Positions 29,845 to 40,745 are shown, counted from the first letter of the stretch. The stretch is 64,000 nucleotides of DNA from an uncultured Verrucomicrobia subdivision 3 bacterium (GCA_903872345.1 CAIQKM010000197.1:1-64000); one strand, 5' to 3'. Notes: a model not told the origin generated them from the sequence alone. Numbers and translations: made by a program.

Positions 29845-31044
29845 TTAAATCTCGATCAGGATGCGGACGGGGTTTTCGACCAGTTCCTTGATGCGGCGGA
29901 GGAAGAGGACGGCTTCGCGGCCGTCCACGAGGCGGTGATCGTAGGTGAGGGCGATGTACATCATAGGCCGGACGACGACCTGGCCGGCGATGGCGATGGG
30001 GCGTTCGACGATGCCGTGCATACCGAGCACGCCGCTTTGGGGCGGGTTCACGAGCGGGGTGGAGAGCAGGGAGCCGTACACGCCGCCGTTGGTGATGGTA
30101 AAGGTGCCGCCGGTGAGGTCTTCGGGGCGGATTTTGTTTTCCTTGGCGCGTTTGCCGAATTCGGCGATGGCGCGTTCGATGTCGGCAAAGCTCATGCGCG
30201 CGGTGTTGCGCAGGACGGGAACGACGAGGCCGCGGCCGCCGCCGATGGCGACGCCGATGTCCTGGTAATTCTTATAGACGATGCTGGTGCCGCGAATTTC
30301 GGCGTTGAGGCCGGGGTATTCCTTGAGGGCTTCGACGGTGGCTTTGACGAAGAAGGACATGAAGCCGAGCTTGACCTGATAGCGTTCCAGGAAGCGTTCC
30401 TGGTTCTCCTTGCGGAGGGACATCACGTCGGACATGTCCACTTCGTTGAAGGTGGTGAGCAGGGCGCCGTTGTGCTGGGCGGCGACGAGATTCTCCGCGA
30501 TCTTGCGGCGGAGCAGGCTCATGGGCACGACTTCCTCGGAGCGGTCGCCGGCTTCCACCGGGACGGTGGCGACCTTGGGCGCGACGGGAGCGGCCGGGGC
30601 AGTCGGAGCTACCGGAGCGGTGGCGACGGGCGCGGGCGCTTCCGGGGCCTTGGCGGCGACGGCGGCGGGAGCCGGGGCCGGAGCTTTTTCGGGCTCGGGG
30701 GCGGCGGCGGCTTTGCCTTTCTTTTTGCCGGCGGACTTGTCTTCCGCAGGAGCGGCCGGAGCGGCGGGCGCAGGGGCAGCGGCCGGGGCGGCGTCGGCAC
30801 CGGTTTCGATGACGGCCACGACATCATCCACTTTCACGCGGTCGCCTTTGGCGCAGAGCAGTTTGGTGAGGCGGCCGGAGACGGGCGCGGGGATTTCCAT
30901 GGTGGCCTTGTCGGTCTCGAGGACGAGGATGTTTTCATCCTTGGTGACGAGGTCGCCTTCTTTTTTCAGCCATTCGGCGATTTCCACTTCGGTGACGGAT
31001 TCACCGACGGAGGGGACTTTAAGTTCAATGCTGGTGTTGCTCAT
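29845..31044 (-). CDS. sucB: 2-oxoglutarate dehydrogenase E2, dihydrolipoyl succinyltransferase
   Basis: A 399-residue E2 component from the ATG at 31044. The lipoyl domain occupies residues 1-80 with the lipoylated Lys46 in [11 protein letters not shown]. The catalytic acyltransferase domain starts near 172 ([17 protein letters not shown]) and ends with the HxxxDG active site ([12 protein letters not shown]). It transfers the succinyl group from E1 to CoA in the TCA cycle. Between the two domains, about residues 82-170 are almost pure Ala/Pro/Lys linker; no E3-binding (PSBD) motif such as 'PAARKLA...G' is visible, which is unusual. It lies 34 bp downstream of sucA in the same operon; no E3 gene is nearby. 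Confidence 0.95.
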   Translation of the reverse strand: MSNTSIELKVPSVGESVTEVEIAEWLKKEGDLVTKDENILVLETDKATMEIPAPVSGRLTKLLCAKGDRVKVDDVVAVIETGADAAPAAAPAPAAPAAPAEDKSAGKKKGKAAAAPEPEKAPAPAPAAVAAKAPEAPAPVATAPVAPTAPAAPVAPKVATVPVEAGDRSEEVVPMSLLRRKIAENLVAAQHNGALLTTFNEVDMSDVMSLRKENQERFLERYQVKLGFMSFFVKATVEALKEYPGLNAEIRGTSIVYKNYQDIGVAIGGGRGLVVPVLRNTARMSFADIERAIAEFGKRAKENKIRPEDLTGGTFTITNGGVYGSLLSTPLVNPPQSGVLGMHGIVERPIAIAGQVVVRPMMYIALTYDHRLVDGREAVLFLRRIKELVENPVRILIEI

Positions 31045-31078
31045 ATCAGGACAAATTAAATTAACGTAAATTGACGGA

Positions 31079-33949
31079 TTATTTGCTGCCGGTGGTGGTT
31101 TCGGTATGGGGACGGGGATCGGGCTGTTCCTTGCGGAAGGCCCGCTCCAACAATTCAGCCTGTTCGATATCATGGGCGGCATGGGAGCCGGTGGCCGGGC
31201 TGGCGGAGGCCGGGCGGCAAATGCCGGTGCAGGGCAGGCGGCCCAGGAAGGACGCGCTGCCGGTGACACGCAGAAAGCGCCAGGCACCCATGTTTTCCGG
31301 CTCGTCCTGCACCCAGATGACGTTCGTGCCGTCGCGGCAATCCTTGAGGAGTTCCTCCAGTTCGGCGCGGGGCAGGGGATAATACTGTTCGAGGCGGAGG
31401 ATGGCGACATCCTCGCGGCCCAGGCGGGCGCGTTCGGCTTCCAGTTCGTAGTACAGCTTGCCGCTGCACAGGAGCACGCGGGTGACGTTCTTCATCGAGA
31501 GGCCGCGCGGATCGGGGATGACGCGCTGGAAATGGCCGGCCGTAAAATCCTTGAGCGGCGAGACGGCGCGCGGATCGCGCAGGAGGCTCTTGGGGGTGAA
31601 GACGACGAGCGGTTTGCGCCAATTCCGCACCATCTGGCGGCGCAGCAGGTGATAGTACTGCGCGGGCGTGCTGGGCATGGCGATCTGCATGTTGTCTTCG
31701 GCCGCCATTTGGAGAAAACGTTCGATTCGCGCGCTGGAATGTTCGGGGCCGTTGCCTTCAAAGCCGTGCGGCAGGAGCATGACGAGGCCGCTCAGGCGAC
31801 GCCATTTGTCTTCGCCGCTGCTGATGAACTGATCCAGAATCACCTGGGCGCAGTTCACGAAGTCGCCGAACTGGGCTTCCCAGACGACGAGGCCTTCGGG
31901 GCAGTCGAGGCTGTAGCCGTAATCGAAACCAAGCACGCCGGCTTCGGAGAGCGGGCTGTTGTAGAATTGCACGGGGGCCTGTTCGGCGGACAGATGTTGC
32001 AGGGGCGTGTGGATTTTGCCGTTACGGTAATCATGCAGCACGGCATGGCGATGGCTGAAGGTGCCGCGGCCGACATCCTGGCCGGAGAAGCGAACGCGTT
32101 GACCGGCGGCGGCGATGCTCGCCAGGGCGAGGGCTTCGCCGGCGGACCAGTCCAGTGACACCTCGCCCTTGGCCATGCGGCGGCGCTGGTCCATGAAGCG
32201 TTCCAGCTTGGGATGCAGGTTGAAATCGGCGGGGATATCGGTGAGCTTGTTCAGCCAGGCGCTCAATTGTTCGGCGGGCAGGCCGGTGACCGGATTCGGA
32301 TTTTCGACGAGCACTTCGCGGCCGCCGTAATAGCCCTTCCAAATGCCGGAAAGGCTGTCGGGCAGGGAACCTTTTTCCTGGCTGCGGGCTTCGCTAAGAT
32401 TCTTTTCGAGGCGTTCCTGACGCTTGAGGGCGATCTGGTCGGCTTCTTCGGCGGTGACTTGGCCGAGCTTGAGCAGATGTTCGAGATAGCCGTCGCGCAC
32501 GGGCTTGCGTTTTTCGATGACGGAGTAAAGCTGCGGCTGGGTGAAGGAGGGTTCATCGCCTTCGTTGTGGCCGAGGCGGCGGTAGCAGTACATGTCAATC
32601 ACGACGTCCTGCTTGAATTTCTGGCGGAATTCCATCGCGAGCTGGATGCAATGGGCGACGGCTTCGGGATCTTCGCCGTTCACGTGCATGATGGGCGCGG
32701 GTAGCATCTTGGCGACGCTGGTGGAGTACATCGTGGACCGGCTGTCCGAGGGCGAGGTGGTGAAACCGATCTGGTTGTTGATCAGGATGTGGACCGTGCC
32801 GCCGACGCAATAGCCTTTCAGGCGGCTGAGGTTCAGCGTTTCCTGGACGATGCCTTCGCCGATGAAGGCGGCATCACCGTGAATCAGCAGGCTCATCACG
32901 CGATCGCCGTCGGCGTCCTTCGCGCGATCCTGCTGGGCGCGGACGCGGCCGAGGACGACGGGGTTCACGAATTCCAGATGGCTGGGGTTGAAGCAGAGCG
33001 AGAGATGCACCGTTTTGCCGGTGGAGGTCTGGTAATCGCTGCTGTGGCCGAGATGATATTTGACGTCGCCGGCGCCGCGATAGAGGTCGGGGTCGCGGTC
33101 TTCGAATTCGCGGAAAATTTTGCTGGGGCTTTTGCCAATGATGTTGGCGAGAACGTTCAAACGGCCGCGATGGGCCATGCCGAACACGATCCGGCGCACG
33201 CCCTGTTCGCTGGCCTGTTCAATGGCGAGGTCGAGCAGCGGGATGAGACTTTCGCCGCCTTCGAGGGAGAAACTTTTGGCACCGACAAATTTTTTGCGGA
33301 TGAACTGCTCGAACACCACGGCATCGGTCAGGCGGGTGAGAATGCGCAACTGCTGGCTGCGTTCGAGGGGCTTCCAATAGGATCGGTCTTCGATGTGTTC
33401 CTGCACCCAGCGGCGCATCTTGCCGTCGTCAATGTGCATGTACTGGAAACCGATGGAGCCGGTGTAGGCCTCGCGCATGCGGCCGATGATGGTGCGGAGC
33501 GGGAGGCGGTTGGCTTCGCCCATGGTTTCGCAGACGAAGAGCTTGTTCATGTCCTCTTCGCCGAAGCCGTAATATTGGGGGTCCAGTTCGGGCACGTACC
33601 GGGCGGTGGGGTTCAGCGGATCCAGCTTGGCGGCGATGTGACCGCGCACGCGGTAGGCCCGCACGAGGCGGTCCACGCGGTTTTGCAGCAGCATCATGTG
33701 GTCGTCGGCCGGGTCGCTGGCGGTCGCGCCCGGGGCGGCGGCGGTGCCGGCGGGATTGAAGATGCTGCGGTGGGGAAAGCTCGGGCCGGGGCGGAACTGG
33801 GTGGTGGCGGGGTCGCCGCCGGCGTCCAGGGCGGCAAAGTAGGCCTGCCATTCGGCCGGGACGGACTGCGGGGCGCGCAGGTACTCGGCGTAAAGGGCTT
33901 CCACGAAATCAAGGTTGGCAACCGTCGGCAATGGAACTTCAGTCTTCAT
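31079..33949 (-). CDS. sucA: 2-oxoglutarate dehydrogenase E1 component
   Basis: A 956-residue thiamine-diphosphate enzyme from the ATG at 33949 ([20 protein letters not shown]). Family landmarks include the N-terminal [90 protein letters not shown] and [19 protein letters not shown]. It decarboxylates 2-oxoglutarate and passes the succinyl unit to the SucB lipoyl group. The reading frame extends upstream of the ATG, but that extension shows no family sequence. It is transcribed away from the GH35 gene and forms an operon with sucB. Its housekeeping role sets it apart from the surrounding exported proteins. Confidence 0.97.
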   Translation of the reverse strand: MKTEVPLPTVANLDFVEALYAEYLRAPQSVPAEWQAYFAALDAGGDPATTQFRPGPSFPHRSIFNPAGTAAAPGATASDPADDHMMLLQNRVDRLVRAYRVRGHIAAKLDPLNPTARYVPELDPQYYGFGEEDMNKLFVCETMGEANRLPLRTIIGRMREAYTGSIGFQYMHIDDGKMRRWVQEHIEDRSYWKPLERSQQLRILTRLTDAVVFEQFIRKKFVGAKSFSLEGGESLIPLLDLAIEQASEQGVRRIVFGMAHRGRLNVLANIIGKSPSKIFREFEDRDPDLYRGAGDVKYHLGHSSDYQTSTGKTVHLSLCFNPSHLEFVNPVVLGRVRAQQDRAKDADGDRVMSLLIHGDAAFIGEGIVQETLNLSRLKGYCVGGTVHILINNQIGFTTSPSDSRSTMYSTSVAKMLPAPIMHVNGEDPEAVAHCIQLAMEFRQKFKQDVVIDMYCYRRLGHNEGDEPSFTQPQLYSVIEKRKPVRDGYLEHLLKLGQVTAEEADQIALKRQERLEKNLSEARSQEKGSLPDSLSGIWKGYYGGREVLVENPNPVTGLPAEQLSAWLNKLTDIPADFNLHPKLERFMDQRRRMAKGEVSLDWSAGEALALASIAAAGQRVRFSGQDVGRGTFSHRHAVLHDYRNGKIHTPLQHLSAEQAPVQFYNSPLSEAGVLGFDYGYSLDCPEGLVVWEAQFGDFVNCAQVILDQFISSGEDKWRRLSGLVMLLPHGFEGNGPEHSSARIERFLQMAAEDNMQIAMPSTPAQYYHLLRRQMVRNWRKPLVVFTPKSLLRDPRAVSPLKDFTAGHFQRVIPDPRGLSMKNVTRVLLCSGKLYYELEAERARLGREDVAILRLEQYYPLPRAELEELLKDCRDGTNVIWVQDEPENMGAWRFLRVTGSASFLGRLPCTGICRPASASPATGSHAAHDIEQAELLERAFRKEQPDPRPHTETTTGSK

Positions 33950-34191
33950 GTTTGCTTTCACCAATAAATTATTCACCGCCAAAACGTGCGCTTTGGCACA
34001 TCTCGGACCGGTTTGGGCATAGTATCTGGAACGCTGCGAAAGGCGATAAGAAAACGTACTACTCCCCCGTTTGTGGTAGGGGTTGGCGCGGTTTGAACCC
34101 CCGGTTCCGGCTTGCATGAATCCGCCGCTGACAGGAATGGATTCTAGGATTGACCAAACTCTTCAAGGATGGGAACTTGGGGGCCACCAAC

Positions 34192-36981
34192 ATGGCTGAT
34201 ACGCACCTACATCATCGTCTGTATTCGCAAGCAAATTCATCACGTTCTATGGATAACAACACCGGGCCGGTCACGGCCATCTTTGAAAAGCAACCGGGGT
34301 CGGCTTTTCGCAACTGGTTGAAATTCGCCGTAGTTACTTCTCTCTGGCTGGGCGGCATGGGAACGGCCTTCGCCCAGAACCCCCGGCCATTTATGCATCC
34401 GGACCGGATCCGGTATGACAGTCACTGCCTGACCATCGACGGCAAGGATGTGTTTCTTTACAGCGGGGCGTTTCATTATTTCCGCTGCCCCAAGCCGCTG
34501 TGGCATGACCGGTTCCAGAAGATCAAGGACGCGGGGTTCAACTCGGTCGAGACCTATGTGGCGTGGAATTGGTGCGAGCCCAAGATGCCGTCCGGGGTCA
34601 ATGATTATTCCAAGGCGGATATGACGGATCTCGACGATTTCCTGAAAATGGCCGAGGACTTCGGTTTGTATGTGCTGGTGCGGCCGGGTCCGTACATTTG
34701 CGCCGAATGGGATACCGGCGGCTATCCGCAGTGGCTGATGACCAAAATGCCCAAGGAACCGCTGCGCGACAAGGGTTGGCTGCGCACGGATGATCCGGTT
34801 TACCTGGCATGGTGCCAGCATTGGTACCATGAGGTTTGCCCGGTGATCGCCAAGCATCAGATTACCCGCCGGGCGCCCGGTCAGGGCGGGGTGATTATGG
34901 TGCAGTTGGAGAACGAGTATGATTACGCCGGGATGCCGGCCGAGGTGATGCTGAACCAGGTGCGGGCGCTGGGCATTGACGCCCGGGTGGCGGGCATTGA
35001 CGTGCCGCTCTTCACCTGTTGGACGCATCCGGTGCGCGGGTCAAAGGAACCGTTCATGCAACAGGTGTTTGACGCCTGCAATTTTTATCCGCGCTGGGGC
35101 GTGGACGGCGTGCAAAAGGACATTGAGAAACTTCGCCGCGAGCAGCCGGATGCGCCGCTGGCGACGACGGAATTGCAGGGCGGATGGTTTTCGCAGGTGG
35201 GCGGCAAGTTGAGCGAACAGCAGGACGGCGTGACCGCCGCCCAGATCAACAACCTGACGCTGTTCACCATTCAGAATGGCGAGACGATCCTAAACTATTA
35301 CATGCTGTTTGGCGGCACGAATCCGGATGACTGGGCGGCGCGCGATTTGACGGCCTCGTATGATTATAACGCGCCGATCCGGGAATGGGGCGGGGTGGGC
35401 GAGCGGTACCAGCGGGTCTGGGCGCTGGGCCATATGCTGCGCGAGCATGGCGCCAAAATTGCGCGCTCCGAGGTGGTGGCAGCCGCAGTGACCGGCGTGA
35501 CGAATGACGTGACGGTGGTGGTGCGGCAGGCGGCGGATGGCAGCCGCTATCTGTTTGTGCGGACGTCGCAACACAATGAACCCCGTACGGGCACGGCGCA
35601 CGTGAAGCCCGCCGATGGCACGCTGCCGGAACTGGCGTTTGATTATCAGCTCGAACCGTTTGGCTCCAAGGTGCTCTATCTGCCGCCCGGCGTGAATGAT
35701 GCCGAGCACGGCGAATGGCTGCCCAAGGCGGCGCCGGGGATTGACCGGCCGACGGAGTTGCCGGCGGCCGTGCCGATTGCCACGGCGGTGACGCATGAGG
35801 ATTTTGGTCCGGTGAAATGGACCAAGGTGAAGCCGGAAGCGAGTCTCAGTCAGGCGGGCATCTATGACAGTCACTTTGTCTATTATTCGGCCAAGATCAC
35901 CAGCCCGCTGGCGACCAATCTGCTGGTGGAATTTCCCAGTGGCGACGCGACGGTGGCGACCATTAACGGTCAGGCAGCCAAACCGGCCAGCGGCATGGCG
36001 GGCAGCAGTCTGTACGCCCTCGCGGCGGGAATGAACGAGGTGACCTTGCTCTATGAAAACCGGGGTCACCCGAATGGCGGCGAGGGGATGCAGCGTGCTT
36101 CGGGTATCGGCGCCTTGCACCTGACGGCCGGTTTGACGGGCGGAGGGCAACCGATTGGCGGGTGGCGGATGCAGCTGGTGAACGGCACCAACAAACGTCC
36201 GGAAGTGAAAACGGATTACGACGATTCGAGCTGGCAGAGCGTGGCGGTCGATCAGTTGGAAGCGGATCAGTTGCAACCCGACCAGACGGCGGTGTTTCGC
36301 GCGGGAGTGGATCTGAAGGCCGCCGATCTGGCCGGCAAGAAGATGATCCTAACGCTGGCGCGGGTGGACGATTTGGGCTGGGTTTATGTGAACGGCCACA
36401 GTCTGGGCAAGACCACGGACTGGGGGCGGACCTGGACGTTTGACGCGACCAAGCAATTGGTGGCGGGGCATAACGTCATTGCCATCGTGGTGAAAAACAC
36501 GGACGGCCATGGCGGTCTGGGATTGCCGGCGCTTGGGGTGGAAACGGAAAGCGGCGAGGTGCCGTTTGCCGGGCTGGGCCGGCCGACGGGTGATGACCAG
36601 CAATGGACGCAGCCGGGCTTTGATGATCAGGCTTGGAAAACGGTGACGCTCGGGGCCACCAACGAGACCAAGGCGGCCGGGGCGATGCTGAATTGGTACC
36701 GGATGAAATTCAACCTGCCCGCGCCGCAGGCCGGCGCGTGGGTGCCATGGCATGTGCGGCTGTTCGCGAACGGCAACGGGTTTCTGTATCTCAATGGTCA
36801 TGGCATTGGCCGCTACTGGGAAGCGGGTCCGCAGCACGACTTCTTCCTGCCGGATTGCTGGCTGAATACGGGTCCGGGGCAGTCAAACATCCTGACCTTG
36901 AATCTGCGTCCCACGGACAAGGGCGCGGCGATTCAGAGTGCCGTGGTGGAGCCTTACGCGGAGTTTGCGGAGAAGCGGTGA
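34192..36981 (+). CDS. Secreted beta-galactosidase, GH35
   Basis: An approximately 929-residue enzyme. The barrel starts at YDSHCLTIDGKDVFLYSGAF and carries GH35 landmarks FHYFRCPKPLWHDRFQKIKD, VRPGPYICAEWDTGGYP, the acid/base Glu242 in VQLENEY and the likely nucleophile Glu327 in ATTELQGGW. C-terminal jelly-roll domains (for example LDDLGWVYVNGHSLG-type text and GFLYLNGHGIGRYWEAG) are usual for the family. The hydrophobic segment FAVVTSLWLGGMGTAFA with cleavage near AFAQ marks export. Candidate starts are 34192 (chosen because GGGGG lies 8 bp upstream), 34249, and a TTG at 34150. It removes beta-galactose from glycans outside the cytoplasm. It stands divergent from sucA. Confidence 0.93.
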   Translation: MADTHLHHRLYSQANSSRSMDNNTGPVTAIFEKQPGSAFRNWLKFAVVTSLWLGGMGTAFAQNPRPFMHPDRIRYDSHCLTIDGKDVFLYSGAFHYFRCPKPLWHDRFQKIKDAGFNSVETYVAWNWCEPKMPSGVNDYSKADMTDLDDFLKMAEDFGLYVLVRPGPYICAEWDTGGYPQWLMTKMPKEPLRDKGWLRTDDPVYLAWCQHWYHEVCPVIAKHQITRRAPGQGGVIMVQLENEYDYAGMPAEVMLNQVRALGIDARVAGIDVPLFTCWTHPVRGSKEPFMQQVFDACNFYPRWGVDGVQKDIEKLRREQPDAPLATTELQGGWFSQVGGKLSEQQDGVTAAQINNLTLFTIQNGETILNYYMLFGGTNPDDWAARDLTASYDYNAPIREWGGVGERYQRVWALGHMLREHGAKIARSEVVAAAVTGVTNDVTVVVRQAADGSRYLFVRTSQHNEPRTGTAHVKPADGTLPELAFDYQLEPFGSKVLYLPPGVNDAEHGEWLPKAAPGIDRPTELPAAVPIATAVTHEDFGPVKWTKVKPEASLSQAGIYDSHFVYYSAKITSPLATNLLVEFPSGDATVATINGQAAKPASGMAGSSLYALAAGMNEVTLLYENRGHPNGGEGMQRASGIGALHLTAGLTGGGQPIGGWRMQLVNGTNKRPEVKTDYDDSSWQSVAVDQLEADQLQPDQTAVFRAGVDLKAADLAGKKMILTLARVDDLGWVYVNGHSLGKTTDWGRTWTFDATKQLVAGHNVIAIVVKNTDGHGGLGLPALGVETESGEVPFAGLGRPTGDDQQWTQPGFDDQAWKTVTLGATNETKAAGAMLNWYRMKFNLPAPQAGAWVPWHVRLFANGNGFLYLNGHGIGRYWEAGPQHDFFLPDCWLNTGPGQSNILTLNLRPTDKGAAIQSAVVEPYAEFAEKR

Positions 36982-36993
36982 AATGGTTCAAGG

Positions 36994-37362
36994 ATGAAGA
37001 CCATCGCCATTCTCGGCGCTTCGGCGGACCGGAATAAATTCGGCAACAAAGCGGTGCGGGCGTTTGCGCAGTCGGGTTACACGGTTTATCCCGTGAACCC
37101 GAAGGAAACGCTGATTGAAGGGTTGCCGGTCTGCCGCAGTCTGGCCGAGGTGCCGGGGCGGCCGAATCTCATTAGCGTTTACCTGCCGCCGCCGGTGTTG
37201 CTGAAGGTGTTGCCGGAGATTGCGGCCAAAGGGTGTGATGAGCTGTGGCTGAATCCGGGCACCGAATCCGCCGAAGTGCTGGCGGCGGCGGAAAGGCTCG
37301 GGCTTAATGTCATCCAGGCGTGCAGCATTGTGGGGATTGGGATTGAGCCGGAGGAGATGTGA
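36994..37362 (+). CDS. CoA-binding (Rossmann) domain protein
   Basis: A 122-residue single-domain protein starting MKTIAILGASADRNKFGN, the dinucleotide/CoA-binding loop of CoA_binding_2 proteins (YccU-like), followed by GYTVYPVNPKE and ELWLNPGTESAEVLAAAE. Such proteins bind CoA; their cellular role is poorly defined. It starts 12 bp after the GH35 stop, and its stop overlaps the GTG start of the following kinase gene by 4 bp, so it belongs to the same transcript. It is the only cytosolic, non-regulatory member of this run. Confidence 0.93.
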   Translation: MKTIAILGASADRNKFGNKAVRAFAQSGYTVYPVNPKETLIEGLPVCRSLAEVPGRPNLISVYLPPPVLLKVLPEIAAKGCDELWLNPGTESAEVLAAAERLGLNVIQACSIVGIGIEPEEM

Positions 37363-40300
37363 AGGAATTGCGCAAGTTGCTGGTTTTTATGGCGTTATTC
37401 GCGGTTGCGCTCGAAGTCCCCGGTCAGGTTCCGACGGTTACGAATCTCCTGCAATTGCGGCAGGTCTCACAGCAAAACCTCCGTTCGGTGGCGGACATAT
37501 CGTTGACAGGGATCGTGTGCGCCGCCAGTGCGCGAAATAACTTTTTGGTTTTGCAGGACAATGGTGTCACCGAGCAGTTGGAACTGGATGCCGGGGGAGT
37601 CGTCTGGCGTCCCGGCCAGATCGTGAGATTGGAGGGAAAAGAGTGCGAGGTGATCCGCCGCCGGACCGGCATTGGTTTGCGCCGGTTGCCGCTGGTGGAT
37701 AATGACGGTCAGCATGTCGCGCAGGAGCAGTCCGCGACCAGGCGGCTTGCGGCGGGAAAATGTCCCATTACTGTGGAATGGTTTAATGCGGGGGGTGCGG
37801 CCAAACTTTCCGTGGAATATTCCGGGCCGGGTTTTGGCCGGAGAAAGATACCTGACGCGCTGTTGGATTGTGCTGAAAGTTCGGCGGCGGAAGGCGCGGC
37901 GGAAGGCGTGACGGGAAACCGGCCGGGATTGAGGTTCAAAAGCTACGAGGGTTATTGGCGGACGTTGCCGGATTTTGGCAGTTGGCCGGAATCGGGGAAC
38001 GGAACAACCGCCAATTTTATTTTAAGCGCGGACATTCAGAACCAGCACATCGCGCTGGTATTTTCAGGGTTTCTAAACGTGACCCAGGCGGGCAGTTACA
38101 CGTTTTATCTGAATTCCGACGACGGCAGCAAACTGTATCTGGGCGAGGCGCGGCCGCGCGTCGAAGCCATCGGTGAAACGATGCCGCCGGCGCCCCGGCC
38201 GACTTTTGTCGGCCAGATTGCCGGCACGAACGATCCGGGCCGCTGGGCGACGGTCGAAGGGGTGGTGCGGTTTGTATCGCCCAGCGGCCGGCGGCTGGAA
38301 CTGGACCTGCGGTCGCCCAGCAACAACCGGATTCAAGTGGACGTGATGGATGCCGCCGGATTGCCGCCGGGAATATTGCTCGACAGCAAGGTGCGGTTGA
38401 CCGGGGTGGCGCGGCAGGTTGTGAGCGCGGGCGGGCAAAGCATTCTGGGTTTGTTCACGGTGGGCGATATGCGCGATGTTCAACTTCTCGAATTGCCCAA
38501 TGCAACCTGGCAGGAGCATCCTTTGCAAAACATCGCGAACGCTTTTTCCGCCCCGCTGCCGGACGCCATCGCGCGGGTGGCGGGCATTTTGCGCGGCAGC
38601 GATGATGCCAGGTCATTTGTCCTTTCAGACGACACCGGGAAGGTCATATTACAAGATCTGGTGCCGCCGGCGGTAATGCCGCAAGGCGCGGTGGAGGCGC
38701 TGGGCGCGCCGGTTTGGGACGGGACGAATTATATTTTAAAAAACGCCTGTCTGCGCGTCGTCTATGCCAATGCCGTGACGAAATTGCCGCTGCTCACCTC
38801 GGCGCAGCAGGTTTTGCAATTGCCGCGCTCCGAAGCCGCCCGCGGCTATCCGGTGCATTTGCGCGGGGTCATCACCTGCATCTGGCCGGACGATCCGCGC
38901 AACTATGTGATGCAGGATGCGACGCACGGCGTGTTTCTGCAGCAATCCAACCTGTTCCTCGCGGACCGGCCGCAGTTTGGCGAGTTTTGGGACGTGCAGG
39001 GCGTGACCGGCGGCGGCTATTTTTCGCCTTTGATCGAGGCGCGTTCGATGCAGCGCATCAGCGACGGGCGGTTGCCGGAACCGCAGCGCGCGGAATGGGA
39101 TCAACTCAGCAACGGCAGTCTGGACAACCAATATGTCGAAATCGAAGGGGTGATCCTCCGGGTGGAAACCAACACGCTGACGCTGCTGGCGCATTCGGGA
39201 AAAATCAAAATCATCGCGTTTGGCGAAAGTCCGCCGGCGTTGACCCGTTTTGAAAACAAGCTGGTGCGTTTGCGCGGTTGTTTGCAGGCGGTTTGGGACG
39301 GCCAGACGCATCAGTTCAAACCCGGGGAAATCCGGCTGGCCAATATTGCCATCAACACCGACCGGACGTTTGCGGCGGATCCGTTTGCCGCGCCGGAAAA
39401 GACGGTTTCCCAATTGCGGCTTTATGACATGCAGGCCAACGCCTTCCGGCGCGTGAAAATATCCGGCCAGTTTTTGCAGCGGCGGGCGAATGATTGTTTC
39501 ATGATGAGCGGCACCAACGGGCTGCGGTTCATTCCCAACGCGGAGACGCACTTTGCCCCGGGCGATCTGATTGACGTGACGGGGGTGGCGGACTTGCGCG
39601 GGGTCGCGCCGGTGCTGCGCGAGGCGGTGGCGCGTAAAACCGGCGGGAAAGACCTGCCGGCGCCACAAATGCTCAAGGCGGAAAACCTGATGCTGCCGCA
39701 GCATGACGCCACGCGGGTTTTGGTGGAGGGAAGTTTGCTGGAAGCAATCCCCGGGCGGGACGAACTGGTTTTGGAACTCCGCGCGGGCGCCCGCACGTTT
39801 GCCGCGCGCGTGGCCGCGCCGGCGGCGGCCGCCAGCCTGGAACCGGGCAGCAAAATGCGCGTTACCGGCATTTATGTCTGGCAGCCGGTCGCGGCCGACG
39901 GCGGCGCGACGGGCGACGCCTTTGAACTGCTCGTGCGTTCGCCGCTGGACCTCGAGGTGCTGTCGCGTCCGCCGTGGTGGACGTTCAAAAAATTGTTGCT
40001 CGCCCTGGGAATGCTGGCGGGCGTGCTGGCGCTGGCGGGGGTGTGGATCGTTTTGCTGCGCCGGCAGGTGGAGCGTCGCACCGCGCAGCTCGCACGCGCC
40101 ACGCGCCAGCGTGAACAGGCCGAGCGGGCCCGCGCGCTGGACGAGGAGCGTCTGCGCATCGCGCGGGATTTGCACGACGACCTCGGGTCCAGTCTGACGG
40201 AAATCACCCTGCTGGGCGGAATGAGTCTCGCGGAAAAGGAGGCCGGCCGCGGCGATGCCGTTGCGCAAATCGTGAAAAAAGCCCGCGACTCGGTGAACGC

Positions 40301-40745
40301 CCTGGACGTGATTGTGTGGGCGGTGAATCCCAAGGAAAACACGCTGCAATCACTGGCGGACTATCTCGCCAGTTTTGCGGACGAATTTTTGACGGCGTCG
40401 GGCATCGCGTGCCGGATGAATCTGCCGGTCAGCTTTCCGGCGGTGATGCTGGACGGCCGCACGCGCCATGATTTGTTTCTGGCGTCCAAGGAGGCGTTGC
40501 ACAATGCGGTGCGGCACGCCGGGGCGACGGCCGTGGAATTGAGCGTGGCGCTGGAAGCGGGGCGGCTCGTCATAACGGTGACGGACAATGGCGCGGGGTT
40601 TGCGCCGGACACCAAAGGTTCCGCGCACGGGCTGGGAAACATGCAGGGGCGGCTGGCCAAATTGGGCGGGCAATGCCATATTGATTCGACTCCCGGCGGC
40701 GGCACCACGGTCAAACTGGAACTGGAGTTGCCGGCGGCCGGATAA
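37359..40745 (+). CDS. Large periplasmic-sensor histidine kinase (NarL-type), PA14 and OB-like sensor
   Basis: An 1128-residue protein from a GTG that overlaps the previous stop (ATGTGA arrangement). A signal-like segment (LLVFMALFAVALEVPGQ) is followed by a huge extracytoplasmic part. This contains a PA14-like module (about 190-265; QAGSYTFYLNSDDGSKLYLG) and several OB-fold-like repeats (patterns such as YPVHLRGVITCIWP, YVMQDATHGVFLQ, YVEIEGVILRVE, and DLIDVTGVADLRG). One transmembrane helix (about 875-897; LLLALGMLAGVLALAGVWIV) leads to a coiled coil and a HisKA_3 domain with His939 in RIARDLHDDLGSSL. An HATPase domain follows (EALHNAVRHAG near 1045, DNGAGF near 1073). PA14 modules often bind carbohydrate, so sensing of glycan fragments is plausible but inferred. 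Its response regulator is encoded 88 bp downstream. Confidence 0.92.
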   Translation: MKELRKLLVFMALFAVALEVPGQVPTVTNLLQLRQVSQQNLRSVADISLTGIVCAASARNNFLVLQDNGVTEQLELDAGGVVWRPGQIVRLEGKECEVIRRRTGIGLRRLPLVDNDGQHVAQEQSATRRLAAGKCPITVEWFNAGGAAKLSVEYSGPGFGRRKIPDALLDCAESSAAEGAAEGVTGNRPGLRFKSYEGYWRTLPDFGSWPESGNGTTANFILSADIQNQHIALVFSGFLNVTQAGSYTFYLNSDDGSKLYLGEARPRVEAIGETMPPAPRPTFVGQIAGTNDPGRWATVEGVVRFVSPSGRRLELDLRSPSNNRIQVDVMDAAGLPPGILLDSKVRLTGVARQVVSAGGQSILGLFTVGDMRDVQLLELPNATWQEHPLQNIANAFSAPLPDAIARVAGILRGSDDARSFVLSDDTGKVILQDLVPPAVMPQGAVEALGAPVWDGTNYILKNACLRVVYANAVTKLPLLTSAQQVLQLPRSEAARGYPVHLRGVITCIWPDDPRNYVMQDATHGVFLQQSNLFLADRPQFGEFWDVQGVTGGGYFSPLIEARSMQRISDGRLPEPQRAEWDQLSNGSLDNQYVEIEGVILRVETNTLTLLAHSGKIKIIAFGESPPALTRFENKLVRLRGCLQAVWDGQTHQFKPGEIRLANIAINTDRTFAADPFAAPEKTVSQLRLYDMQANAFRRVKISGQFLQRRANDCFMMSGTNGLRFIPNAETHFAPGDLIDVTGVADLRGVAPVLREAVARKTGGKDLPAPQMLKAENLMLPQHDATRVLVEGSLLEAIPGRDELVLELRAGARTFAARVAAPAAAASLEPGSKMRVTGIYVWQPVAADGGATGDAFELLVRSPLDLEVLSRPPWWTFKKLLLALGMLAGVLALAGVWIVLLRRQVERRTAQLARATRQREQAERARALDEERLRIARDLHDDLGSSLTEITLLGGMSLAEKEAGRGDAVAQIVKKARDSVNALDVIVWAVNPKENTLQSLADYLASFADEFLTASGIACRMNLPVSFPAVMLDGRTRHDLFLASKEALHNAVRHAGATAVELSVALEAGRLVITVTDNGAGFAPDTKGSAHGLGNMQGRLAKLGGQCHIDSTPGGGTTVKLELELPAAG

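Noticed and set aside
29572-31059. 495-codon open frame on the plus strand, rich in Gly, Asp, Ala
   Set aside because: It is the antisense of sucB, whose domains are unmistakable; the composition is what the complement of Ala/Pro-rich codons gives.
32789-33967. 392-codon plus-strand frame
   Set aside because: Antisense of sucA; no family features and strong sense-strand homology instead.
34060-34120. tRNA-like T-arm sequence (GGTTTGAACCCCC)
   Set aside because: The T-loop consensus is absent on either strand, stems do not pair, and no acceptor or anticodon arm can be drawn.
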